Assembly: GCA_937891905.1 (NCBI GenBank)
Contig: CALATT010000127.1
Coordinates: forward strand, 1-20,910
Direction: 5' to 3'
DNA length: 20,910 nt
Source: an uncultured Bacteroidales bacterium
GTDB taxonomy: Bacteria > Bacteroidota > Bacteroidia > Bacteroidales > Paludibacteraceae
Part shown: in pieces, positions 9,101 through 14,209 of the stretch
Layout: every line of letters begins with the position of its first letter
Position numbering within the stretch: position 1 is the stretch's first letter
The notes under the pieces: generated by a model
Database searches by the model: none
What the model saw: only the letters and a program-made list of their open reading frames with translations
Told to the model about the DNA's origin: nothing
Made by a program: the position numbers and the translations under genes

Positions 9101-11055
9101 CTATTATCTCGATTGCAGTTCCAAATGGTAATGGAAATGAGCAAACTATTGCAGCTGCGAATATAACCGGTTATATTGGAGGTACGGCAACTCAGAAGTT
9201 GCAAAGCGGCGGCACTAAGTTAGGTAGTAATGGTCATTATATCGGATTTACATTAGCAAATAGCGAGACCCTGAAGGAGGGTGATGTAATCCGTTTGAAT
9301 GTTTCTGCAACTAATGGTGCATCCCACCTGACCTTATATCAGAATGCATCAGATGCTAACCCGGTAAAAGATATTGAGTGGGCAGCAACTACCGGAGTTA
9401 ATCTCATTCCGCTTCCTGCTGAGGCTGCAGGTTTGAGTACCCTCTATATCTACAGAAAAACGGCTGTGTGTAATCCGAACCTGAGTGAGTTCACTATTTT
9501 GCGCCCGACGAATCCGATTCTGAAGGCAATCACGATTGATGGTCGTGACGGTGAGATTGATGAGGATAATAAGAAGGTAACAGTAGAATTGCCATTCTCG
9601 TCAAATGTCGCTTCTTTGGAAGTGGAGCCAACTATTGCATGGAATGCTCCTGCTGCAACTAATGCAATCGTTGTAAATGATGGTAGTGACTGGGTCGTTG
9701 GTGATAATACATATGTGCTAACAGATAAAGATGGCGACCAAACAACATATACCATCACTCTAACTAAAGCTGCGGCTTCTTCTGATGCTACATTGAAAAC
9801 ATTGACCATTAATGGAAATGCATTGACATTAGTGGATGGCGTGTACGAGTATGATTATGAATTGCCTTATGGTACAACTACTGCACCTATAGTGGTAGCA
9901 GAGGCAAATGACGCGAATGCAACAGCAGTGGTAACATCTGTATCGCTCACAGAGGCTGTTATCACAGTTACTGCTGAAAATGGCGCAACACAAGAATATG
10001 TAATCAATTTCACTGTTAGTCCTTGGCAGAATATCGTAATTTGGGATGGTTCTACAATGGACGCTGTGGCAGCGAGTCCAGACGCATCAGGTCTTACTTG
10101 GGAGGTAAATGGTTTTGGAGACATTGCTAATTACACTACTACTTGCGGCACTAAAACATATTCTAAGGTATTACCTTCTGGGGGTAGTGCTAGTGATAGT
10201 CGTAATTTCAAAATAGTTATTCCTGATGGCTATTTGGCTAAATTCTATATTGCATTTGCAAGTCATAGCGACGGAGGAGAATTAAGAGGAATGTCTATAG
10301 GTACGACTATAAATAAAAACTTAGATACATCTATCTATGGTGCAGAATGTAATACGCGTTCAGAAGCATTAGGAGGTACCTCAGTTATTGTGGGTGCAGG
10401 AACATATTATATAAATCCTATAGCTTCTATTGATTTCTGTGAGGTAAGCGTATTGCTACGCCCTGGATATATCCGTACGGGATTGACAGTTGGTTCTTTA
10501 GGTACTATCTGCTTGCCTTCAAATGTACCAGCAGGACAAGCTTTCGGTGCTACATTCTATAAACTCGTAGGTAAAGAACCACAATACGGCAAGATTGTCT
10601 TTGACGAAATCCTTTCTGGCGAATTAGAAAAAGGTAAACCTTACCTCTTCCAAGCACAAGGGGAGACACTCTATTGCTTCTATGGTACAGAGAGTGTGAC
10701 GGACCCAGATGATACTGGCGCAATGAAGGGTACTTTTGTGGATATGAGGCTAACCGATTTGACCAATATCTACTATTTCGCACAGAAAGCACTGTGGTCT
10801 TGCGTAGATTTGACTTCATTGTCCGTTCCCGCGAACCGTGCATATGTAAAGATGGATGAGATGCCTGCTATCACAGAGTCCAATCCGGCTCCTGGTGTTC
10901 GTCGTATCACTTTAGGTGTGAACGGACAACAAGTAGCAACAGGCGTTGACCAAGTACAAGGTGACGGAGTTCCTACTAAAATGATTATTAATGGTCAACT
11001 CTTTATCCTCCGTGGTGAAAAGATGTATGACGCACAAGGTAAATTAGTAAAATAA
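6163..11055 (+). CDS. Large modular exported protein with Ig-like, InlB-type and cadherin-like repeats
   Basis: A 1630-aa predicted surface or secreted protein; no enzymatic motif is seen and its function is unknown. The signal peptide core is at about 27-42 (LSLFLILFLAVGNAWG), after an unusually long basic N-region. Modules in order: a unique domain at 46-206; an Ig-like domain at about 216-312 (YQWYKGG, then GDYYCIAS); a beta-sandwich to about 455; three Listeria-Bacteroides/InlB-type repeats at about 460-671 (TFLGWF, DFLGWF, TFVGWY); a second beta-sandwich to about 810; a fourth such repeat at 811-879 (NFKGWY); cadherin-like and related beta-sandwich units at about 880-1287; and a further beta domain to about 1435. 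The last 195 residues (GTICLPSNVPAG near the start, FILRGEKMYDAQGKLVK at the end) resemble a C-terminal domain I recall from other Bacteroidales exported proteins; it is not the T9SS type A domain. An adhesin or scaffold role is inference. Starts at 6163 or 6199 are both possible; both precede the C8 tract. A small gene follows 5 bp downstream. Confidence 0.85.
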   Translation: MKAVFTRFFSVLMANTPPYRKGPSSRKFLSLFLILFLAVGNAWGQETVISLQGTTSAPSKKVAQIGTQDAYFGRCGNSVSLVANGLATGNSTIFVAFEVKVKSKINLTCYCTAGSSYTKEEYISTLTEDNWNSVKKMLAEELNSTPAKALFETNFSKFTISYDKNTQKNKSYDILLDGEYEAGYYAIYLKNSINSAFYIQSITITPSAPDAGGDSVCPETLTISSKDSKTAFLEGDAIELTAALSAGNGAITYQWYKGGTDEGNKLAGRTTAKLEIASCVEGDAGDYYCIASKDDCSDAVNAAAFTITVEADTKCFNMPAITSKPSNLASVTVTGGTLSDISVNGKSVSMDGNGLKFGGNDSRLKVTLTGASIVEGTKITVAWKGASAGSAGVGLFNENLASQVISISGGEAAGSVSHTFTAEEAANYADEFIINRNASGSGICINAITVEDCGPAIVKHTVTLNYNDGETPAGSLTVVDGNAAVKPADPTRGKYTFLGWFVGDTDDEYVWSTAVTGDLTLKAHWQDPWTITFDADGGSAVSGITVKHNTKAEKPTDPTKDANDFLGWFYGDPAVEFDWDANVTQNYALVAQWQPAVAKYDVEYYDGETKIGTEEQVWENQHPTAAGIETAKPLYTFVGWYLTSALEGDPVVLNTVTPVEGLKLYGKWTKAYATSYDMEAYAVSDGATLETLLSNLDAAGYAYTNVNGIDNGHTHNYIYDGMKYKTNDGDLSFNVNAGKLVIVKTGNLPANALTMYINGEEDPTVFVGANEAEETHVNNYFYSEADALYRLDIQASKGTCVLKAVTITDPFTVTFEANGGDAVAALEGKPSITLPEPTNGTMNFKGWYDAATEGNKIGDAGEEYTPTADVTIYAQWEAQSTINTLSDLKVNGETVLGFAADEHTYRMVLPYKSALPMITSATPTNANAKVALWPIDGPEWTDEYDGGCYRQQVVVTPQDPTAEKGYYDIRITYAPKDGVAIISIAVPNGNGNEQTIAAANITGYIGGTATQKLQSGGTKLGSNGHYIGFTLANSETLKEGDVIRLNVSATNGASHLTLYQNASDANPVKDIEWAATTGVNLIPLPAEAAGLSTLYIYRKTAVCNPNLSEFTILRPTNPILKAITIDGRDGEIDEDNKKVTVELPFSSNVASLEVEPTIAWNAPAATNAIVVNDGSDWVVGDNTYVLTDKDGDQTTYTITLTKAAASSDATLKTLTINGNALTLVDGVYEYDYELPYGTTTAPIVVAEANDANATAVVTSVSLTEAVITVTAENGATQEYVINFTVSPWQNIVIWDGSTMDAVAASPDASGLTWEVNGFGDIANYTTTCGTKTYSKVLPSGGSASDSRNFKIVIPDGYLAKFYIAFASHSDGGELRGMSIGTTINKNLDTSIYGAECNTRSEALGGTSVIVGAGTYYINPIASIDFCEVSVLLRPGYIRTGLTVGSLGTICLPSNVPAGQAFGATFYKLVGKEPQYGKIVFDEILSGELEKGKPYLFQAQGETLYCFYGTESVTDPDDTGAMKGTFVDMRLTDLTNIYYFAQKALWSCVDLTSLSVPANRAYVKMDEMPAITESNPAPGVRRITLGVNGQQVATGVDQVQGDGVPTKMIINGQLFILRGEKMYDAQGKLVK
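6209..6216 (+). repeat. Poly-C tract (C8) inside the N-terminal codons
   Basis: Eight consecutive C residues encode the end of Thr16 plus Pro17 and Pro18 of the 1630-aa protein, after both possible start codons and before the signal peptide core. One extra C puts a TAG directly after the tract; one fewer C gives a TAA about 17 codons later. The tract therefore has the geometry of an on/off contingency locus. Variation itself is not shown by a single sequence. Confidence 0.7.
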
Positions 11056-11060
11056 TAAAT

Positions 11061-11198
11061 ATGGAAAAGAAAATGTATAACAAACCAGAAGTAGAAATTG
11101 TAGAGGTACAAGGGGGTAATGTAATGCTCAGCGTATCAGTAAACGGCGGTGGTGGTGGCGGTGTAGCTCAAGCCCCTGCCAAAAGAGGAGTGGAGTGA
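11061..11198 (+). CDS. Small protein of 45 aa with a Gly6 tract, downstream partner of the 1630-aa protein
   Basis: The ATG is 5 bp after the TAA of the large gene, and a terminator follows 23 bp after its own TGA, so the two genes are almost certainly cotranscribed and probably translationally coupled. The protein starts MEKKMYNKPEVEIVEVQGG, continues NVMLSVSV, then has six Gly in a row, and ends AQAPAKRGVE. It has no signal peptide and no transmembrane segment. The basic start, the KPEVEIVEV stretch and a short variable tail resemble short Bacteroidales proteins (MKKxYxKPxxEVVE-like) that I recall from many genomes without a known role. The charged N-terminal part followed by a Gly-rich tail also looks like a leader-core peptide precursor, but no modifying enzyme gene is in the window. 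An alternative start is Met5. Confidence 0.6.
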   Translation: MEKKMYNKPEVEIVEVQGGNVMLSVSVNGGGGGGVAQAPAKRGVE

Positions 11199-11221
11199 TT
11201 AAGCCTCAGTGCTTGTAACAA

Positions 11222-11266
11222 AAACGAAGGGAGTTGCTAATACATGCGGCTCCTTTCGTTTGTTTT
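11222..11266. terminator. Bidirectional rho-independent terminator
   Basis: A 12-bp stem (AAACGAAGGGAG at 11222-11233 with CTCCTTTCGTTT at 11250-11261, one G:U pair) is followed by TGTTTTG on the forward strand and by a run of T on the reverse strand. It ends the large-protein and small-protein operon and could also stop reverse transcripts from the next region. Confidence 0.8.
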
Positions 11267-11276
11267 GTGGTTGCCA

Positions 11277-11444
11277 CTACGAATCTGTGATTTGTTCTTT
11301 GACATAGATGACTTGTTGTCCTGTAGGGTTGGTCATATAGAGGGTATTGTGTGGTCGCGATGTGGTCGTGATGAGGTCACGATGTGGTGGTGGGATTGAA
11401 GTGTTTCTCTTTGCTTCAACCTCTGTCTCGCTTACGAGAGACAT
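11277..11444 (-). CDS. Doubtful small ORF, 55 aa
   Basis: An ATG-started reverse-strand frame that begins MSLVSETEVEAKRN and ends TNPTGQQVIYVKEQITDS. The C-terminal half reads like ordinary protein sequence, and the frame stops just before the bidirectional terminator. Against it: it contains the 11-bp tandem repeat (11351-11394), has no clear promoter, and I recognise no family. It could be a small gene, the tail of a decayed gene, or chance. Confidence 0.25.
   Translation of the reverse strand: MSLVSETEVEAKRNTSIPPPHRDLITTTSRPHNTLYMTNPTGQQVIYVKEQITDS
11351..11394 (+). repeat. 11-bp tandem repeat, about 3.5 copies
   Basis: Units GTGGTCGCGAT, GTGGTCGTGAT and GAGGTCACGAT follow one another, then a degenerate GTGGTGGTGGG. 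The repeat lies between two convergent transcription units. Confidence 0.7.
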
Positions 11445-11453
11445 ACAAGAGAA

Positions 11454-11636
11454 CTAAGGTTTAAATGGTCTAACATCTGCGTAAGAGACGCGTAACATAT
11501 GCTGTTTTTGCAACTTGCAAACATCCTCCACCGTTCGCATCTCGTTCGCATCCTGAACATCACCGAAGGGTGCATTTAACAAACATTTTGCGATTTTACG
11601 CATATTTGCTGAAAAACATTTTGCGATTTTACGCAT
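11454..11636 (-). CDS. Doubtful small ORF, 60 aa, starting inside a tandem repeat
   Basis: A reverse-strand frame from an ATG at 11636. Its first residues are built from the 33-bp repeat, so NMRKIAKC occurs twice if the upstream in-frame codons are counted. The rest contains DANEMRTVEDVCKLQKQHM and ends SYADVRPFKP. The end lies 9 bp before the start of the 55-aa frame, so the two may be one remnant. There is no recognisable promoter or family. Translation of a non-coding repeat is the main alternative. Confidence 0.2.
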   Translation of the reverse strand: MRKIAKCFSANMRKIAKCLLNAPFGDVQDANEMRTVEDVCKLQKQHMLRVSYADVRPFKP

Positions 11637-11662
11637 ATTTGCCAAAAAACATTTTGCGATTT
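11582..11662. repeat. 33-bp tandem repeat, about 2.5 copies
   Basis: Copies start at 11582, 11615 and 11648 with the shared core AACATTTTGCGATTTTACGC; the third breaks off after 15 bases, just before the secG terminator. The first two are nearly identical. The 33-bp length keeps a reverse-strand reading frame open through the copies. Confidence 0.85.
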
Positions 11663-11663
11663 C

Positions 11664-11695
11664 AAAAAAAAAGAGCGGCTCGGATGAGTCGCTCT
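11664..11695 (-). terminator. Rho-independent terminator of secG
   Basis: Read on the reverse strand, AGAGCGACTC and GAGCCGCTCT form a 10-bp stem with one A-C mismatch and a 4-base loop, followed by nine T (the A run at 11664-11672). It lies 23 bp after the secG stop codon. Confidence 0.75.
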
Positions 11696-11718
11696 CGTTA
11701 TTGAAGATTGTTTGTAAA

Positions 11719-12054
11719 TTATTCTGCCGCTGGAGCCTCTGCAGGCATATCAGCTGGCATTTCTGCTGGCATATCTGTTTGTGGAGCAGCTACTTCCTCC
11801 ACTTGAACAGCAGATTGCTCTACGCTGCTTTGTCCTGCGTTGAATCCAACTGCTGCGATAGCTAATACAACAATAGCGATGATGAGAGTCCATGTGGCTT
11901 TCTCTAAGAAGTCAGCTGTTTTAGGAGCACCCATCACTTGATTGCCTCCGGCAAAACCATTGGCTAATCCACCACCTTTGCTATTCTGCACCAATACGAG
12001 CAGAGTGAGCAAAACAGCGGCGATAACGATTAAGATAGTAATAAAAATGTACAT
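11719..12054 (-). CDS. secG: Protein translocase subunit SecG
   Basis: Inner-membrane accessory subunit of the SecYEG channel, which helps SecA-driven export. 111 aa, a little longer than many SecG proteins. Transmembrane segment 1 spans about 2-22 and segment 2 about 56-76. Between them lies the conserved SecG loop (VQNSKGGGLANGFAGG, then APKTADFLEKATW), which is diagnostic. The C-terminal tail (about 78-111) is acidic and carries repeated MPAE/MPAD units, a low-complexity extension of unknown use. The gene has its own promoter and terminator, although it follows lptE on the same strand, an arrangement I recall from other Bacteroidetes. Confidence 0.95.
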   Translation of the reverse strand: MYIFITILIVIAAVLLTLLVLVQNSKGGGLANGFAGGNQVMGAPKTADFLEKATWTLIIAIVVLAIAAVGFNAGQSSVEQSAVQVEEVAAPQTDMPAEMPADMPAEAPAAE

Positions 12055-12127
12055 AATATTCTGATATTTAATTATTTTAGCGTATATTAGCAGCCATGTA
12101 TCTCATTATTACACATGATTGCGACTG

Positions 12128-12159
12128 CAAAAGTAGTGCTTTTTTTTGATATATGCAAA
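12128..12159 (-). promoter_or_regulatory. Bacteroidetes-type promoter of secG
   Basis: On the reverse strand TTTG (12159-12156), a 20-bp spacer and TACTTTTG (12135-12128) fit the -33/-7 consensus. Transcription would start near 12121, giving a leader of about 67 nt. secG can therefore be transcribed independently of lptE. Confidence 0.7.
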
Positions 12160-12203
12160 TATTTTTCAATAATTTACGCAAAATGCGTGTAAATATGCTT
12201 TGT

Positions 12204-12713
12204 TTACCACCTTGCGACGGAGTCGTTGTATATATTCTCCGCTATTTCTGTGATCATGATAGTACATAGTTCGTCCTGGACATCGGATAACATTCTGCTG
12301 GCGTCAAAAGTTTGTGAAGCGGTATATGTTCGTTCGAAAGACTCTTCGGGTTTGATATTATTGGTAAATCGCACATTGACGCGTATAGTGAGTTTGCTCT
12401 CGGAAGCATAACTATCAACCGAGATGGCACCTTGTGAGATATCGTATCCAATAATTTCTCCTTCGAGTTCGAGGTCTCCTCCTTTGCGTAGTATTTGTAG
12501 TCTTGTTTGTCTCTGGAAGAGGTCTCTAATGCCTTCTGAGAGGTTGTTGCTGAGGGTAGGGTTGACCATGGCAGCATTATTGGGGAAATCAGCAATAGCA
12601 ATGGAGTGGGTGGTTTGATAGTCAATATTGGCGCCATTGAACTTATAGCTGATTGCGCATCCTGTGAGTGTGAATGCTATGGCAGCGAGGAGGATGAATG
12701 TGCAGTTTTTCAT
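12204..12713 (-). CDS. lptE: LPS-assembly lipoprotein LptE
   Basis: Outer-membrane lipoprotein that plugs the LptD barrel and delivers lipopolysaccharide to the cell surface. 169 aa from the ATG at 12713. The signal peptide ends in the lipobox LTGC, with Cys19 as the lipidated residue. The body shows typical Bacteroidetes LptE features: a SIAIADFPN strand after the start, an IRDLFQRQTRLQIL helix, then GGDLELEGEIIGYD and LTIRVNVRFTN strands, and a C-terminal amphipathic helix. The frame extends further upstream, but those residues are basic, lack signal character and lie in the activator gene. The start codon overlaps the upstream stop (ATGA, 12710-12713), so translation is probably coupled to the activator gene. 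LptD is not in the window. Confidence 0.85.
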   Translation of the reverse strand: MKNCTFILLAAIAFTLTGCAISYKFNGANIDYQTTHSIAIADFPNNAAMVNPTLSNNLSEGIRDLFQRQTRLQILRKGGDLELEGEIIGYDISQGAISVDSYASESKLTIRVNVRFTNNIKPEESFERTYTASQTFDASRMLSDVQDELCTIMITEIAENIYNDSVARW

Positions 12714-13927
12714 AATCCGTATTCTTTTATTTTGCGGTAGAGGGTGCGTTCGCTGATGCCAAGTTTGCTGGCAGCGTCTTTGCGATTGCCACCGCACTCT
12801 TTGAGTGTGCGCTGTATGAGGTCAAGTTGCGCATCTTTGATGTTAGTAGGAGTGGCGATGGGTTCGCTATATGTATCTTCTACGATAGGGGTGTTTGGTT
12901 CGTCGGTGATGCCCTCCACTTCTTCCCATTCGTCCTGTGTGGTAGGTGCTTGGATGAAGGTGTGGGTGCTATGTTCGCTTGGTAGTTCGATAGGTGTGTT
13001 ATTAGCTATTTGCTGTTTGAGTTCACGCAGTTCTTTTTGCGTCTGCATGAGCATATTGTATAGCATACCTATCTCATTGGAATAGTCTTTGACTTCCTGT
13101 TGTGTCTTGGTGCGTAAAGCTAATCCATGCTGTTGTTCTTCTTGTGGTAGGTATCGTTTGAGTGTTTCTGCATTGATTTGGTGGTCCATCTCGATGACCG
13201 ATATTTGCTCTGCTATATTTTTGAGTTGGCGTATATTGCCTCTCCAGTATGCATTTTTGAGCAATTGTGTAGCCTCTTCGTTGAGCGAGAGTGGTGGCAT
13301 TTGGTATTTATTGCAGAAATCGACTGCGAATTTACGGAAGAGCATAGGAATATCTTCTCTTCTATCTCTGAGTGCGGGTACGCGTATCTCTACGGTATTG
13401 AGTCGGTAGTAGAGGTCTTCTCTGAATCGTCCATCTTCGATGGCTTTTTTCATATCGAGGTTGGTGGCAGCTACAACTCGTACATTGGTCTTTTGCACTT
13501 TATTGGAACCCATTCGTATGAATTCTCCTGTCTCGAGTACGCGTAGTAGTCGTACTTGTGTTTGCATAGGCAGTTCGCCCACTTCGTCCAGGAAGAGTGT
13601 GCCTCCATCAGCTATCTCGAAGTATCCTTGGTGCTCTGCTTTGGCATCTGTGAAGGCTCCTTTCTCGTGTCCGAAAAGTTCGCTATCGATGGTTCCTTCA
13701 GGTATAGCACCGCAGTTGATGGCGAAGTATTTGCCGTGTTTGCGTGCGGAGTAGTTGTGTATTATTTTAGGGAAGTGTTCTTTACCGACGCCTGATTCGC
13801 CCGTGACGAGTACGCTGAGGTCGGTGCGTGCTACTTGCACGGCGATCTCAATAGCGCGATGTAGGTTGGGGTTGGTTCCGATGATGCCAAATCGCTGTTT
13901 GATGGCTAATAAGTCTTGTTGATTCAT
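12710..13927 (-). CDS. Sigma-54-dependent transcriptional activator without a sensor domain
   Basis: Enhancer-binding AAA+ activator that would remodel RpoN-RNA polymerase. 405 aa from the ATG at 13927. The AAA+ core begins almost at once: Walker A GESGVGKE (43-50), the sigma-54 contact loop GAFTDA (90-95), Walker B GTLFLDE (109-115), arginine-finger region FREDLYYRLN (168-177) and the sensor-2 segment RGNIRQLKN (229-237). A coiled-coil-like helix (about 281-308) and an acidic, Thr/Pro-rich linker (311-365) lead to a Fis-type helix-turn-helix (about 368-402). There is no receiver, GAF or PAS domain, so it is either controlled by its level or by a partner protein. It overlaps lptE by 4 bp, and this neighbourhood recurs in Bacteroidetes as far as I recall. 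The longer frame to 14215 is translated repeat DNA and was rejected. Confidence 0.9.
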   Translation of the reverse strand: MNQQDLLAIKQRFGIIGTNPNLHRAIEIAVQVARTDLSVLVTGESGVGKEHFPKIIHNYSARKHGKYFAINCGAIPEGTIDSELFGHEKGAFTDAKAEHQGYFEIADGGTLFLDEVGELPMQTQVRLLRVLETGEFIRMGSNKVQKTNVRVVAATNLDMKKAIEDGRFREDLYYRLNTVEIRVPALRDRREDIPMLFRKFAVDFCNKYQMPPLSLNEEATQLLKNAYWRGNIRQLKNIAEQISVIEMDHQINAETLKRYLPQEEQQHGLALRTKTQQEVKDYSNEIGMLYNMLMQTQKELRELKQQIANNTPIELPSEHSTHTFIQAPTTQDEWEEVEGITDEPNTPIVEDTYSEPIATPTNIKDAQLDLIQRTLKECGGNRKDAASKLGISERTLYRKIKEYGL

Positions 13928-13933
13928 AATGGA

Positions 13934-13952
13934 GCATGACAAAATGTCATGC
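13934..13952. promoter_or_regulatory. Perfect palindrome at the activator gene start, possible operator
   Basis: GCATGACA and TGTCATGC are exact inverted arms around AAA. The element abuts the -7 box and covers the expected transcription start, 7 bp before the ATG. This position suits a repressor or autoregulatory site better than an mRNA hairpin. Confidence 0.65.
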
Positions 13953-13959
13953 AAAGGTA
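13952..13959 (-). promoter_or_regulatory. Bacteroidetes -7 box of the activator-lptE operon
   Basis: On the reverse strand TACCTTTG matches TAnnTTTG. No good TTTG is found about 20 bp upstream; that position is inside the heptad-like array at 13970-13997. The leader would be under 20 nt. Confidence 0.55.
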
Positions 13960-13969
13960 GTAAAAAAAG

Positions 13970-13997
13970 TTTGAAAGTTGAAAGTGTAAAGTCTAAA
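13970..13997. repeat. Short heptanucleotide array, 4 units
   Basis: Four 7-bp units TTTGAAA, GTTGAAA, GTGTAAA and GTCTAAA follow each other exactly, each ending in AAA. On the reverse strand they read TTTMNAC-like and lie at the -20 to -50 region of the activator promoter. Confidence 0.6.
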
Positions 13998-14051
13998 GAT
14001 TGTGTTTTTGGGGTAAAAAAGTTATTTTTTTTGAATATTCTTCGTGTGCGC

Positions 14052-14082
14052 TTGTGTATATAAGATTTTTTTTGTATCTTTG
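14052..14082 (+). promoter_or_regulatory. Bacteroidetes-type promoter of the polysaccharide export operon
   Basis: TTG at 14052-14054, a 20-bp spacer and TATCTTTG at 14075-14082. Transcription would start near 14089, giving a long leader of about 120 nt that is mostly heptad repeats. Confidence 0.75.
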
Positions 14083-14108
14083 CCGTCGCTATTGGTGTGT
14101 GGTTGAAG

Positions 14109-14192
14109 TACAGAGTAGTGAGTAGTGAGTATTGAGTACAGAGTAGTGAGTAGTGAGTACGGAGTATTGAGTATAGAGTAACTGCTAATTGA
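14109..14192 (+). repeat. Heptanucleotide array, 10 TANNGAG units plus 2 TA-N5 units, in a 5' leader
   Basis: Ten consecutive 7-bp units fit TANNGAG (TACAGAG, TAGTGAG, TAGTGAG, TATTGAG, then the first three types again, then TACGGAG, TATTGAG, TATAGAG), followed by TAACTGC and TAATTGA in the same phase. A 28-bp higher-order repeat is visible between 14109 and 14164. The array ends 17 bp before the start codon of the export lipoprotein gene. Confidence 0.88.
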
Positions 14193-14209
14193 GATACAAT
14201 ATAAATACT

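Noticed and set aside
11151..11174. GGN repeat in the small peptide gene as a phase-variation tract
   Set aside because: The repeat unit is three bases, so copy-number change would alter Gly count but not the frame.
12714..12797. Longer LptE start within the activator gene
   Set aside because: The 28 extra residues are basic and unrelated to a signal peptide; the ATG at 12713 gives a proper lipoprotein signal and a 4-bp overlap with the upstream stop.
13225..13245. Sigma-54 type promoter TTGGC-N5-TTGC on the forward strand
   Set aside because: The GG-to-GC distance is 8 bp, not the required 10, and it lies inside the activator coding region.
14189..14209. TTG start for the export lipoprotein
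   Set aside because: It adds seven residues (MRYNINT) before an ATG that begins a standard lipoprotein signal peptide.
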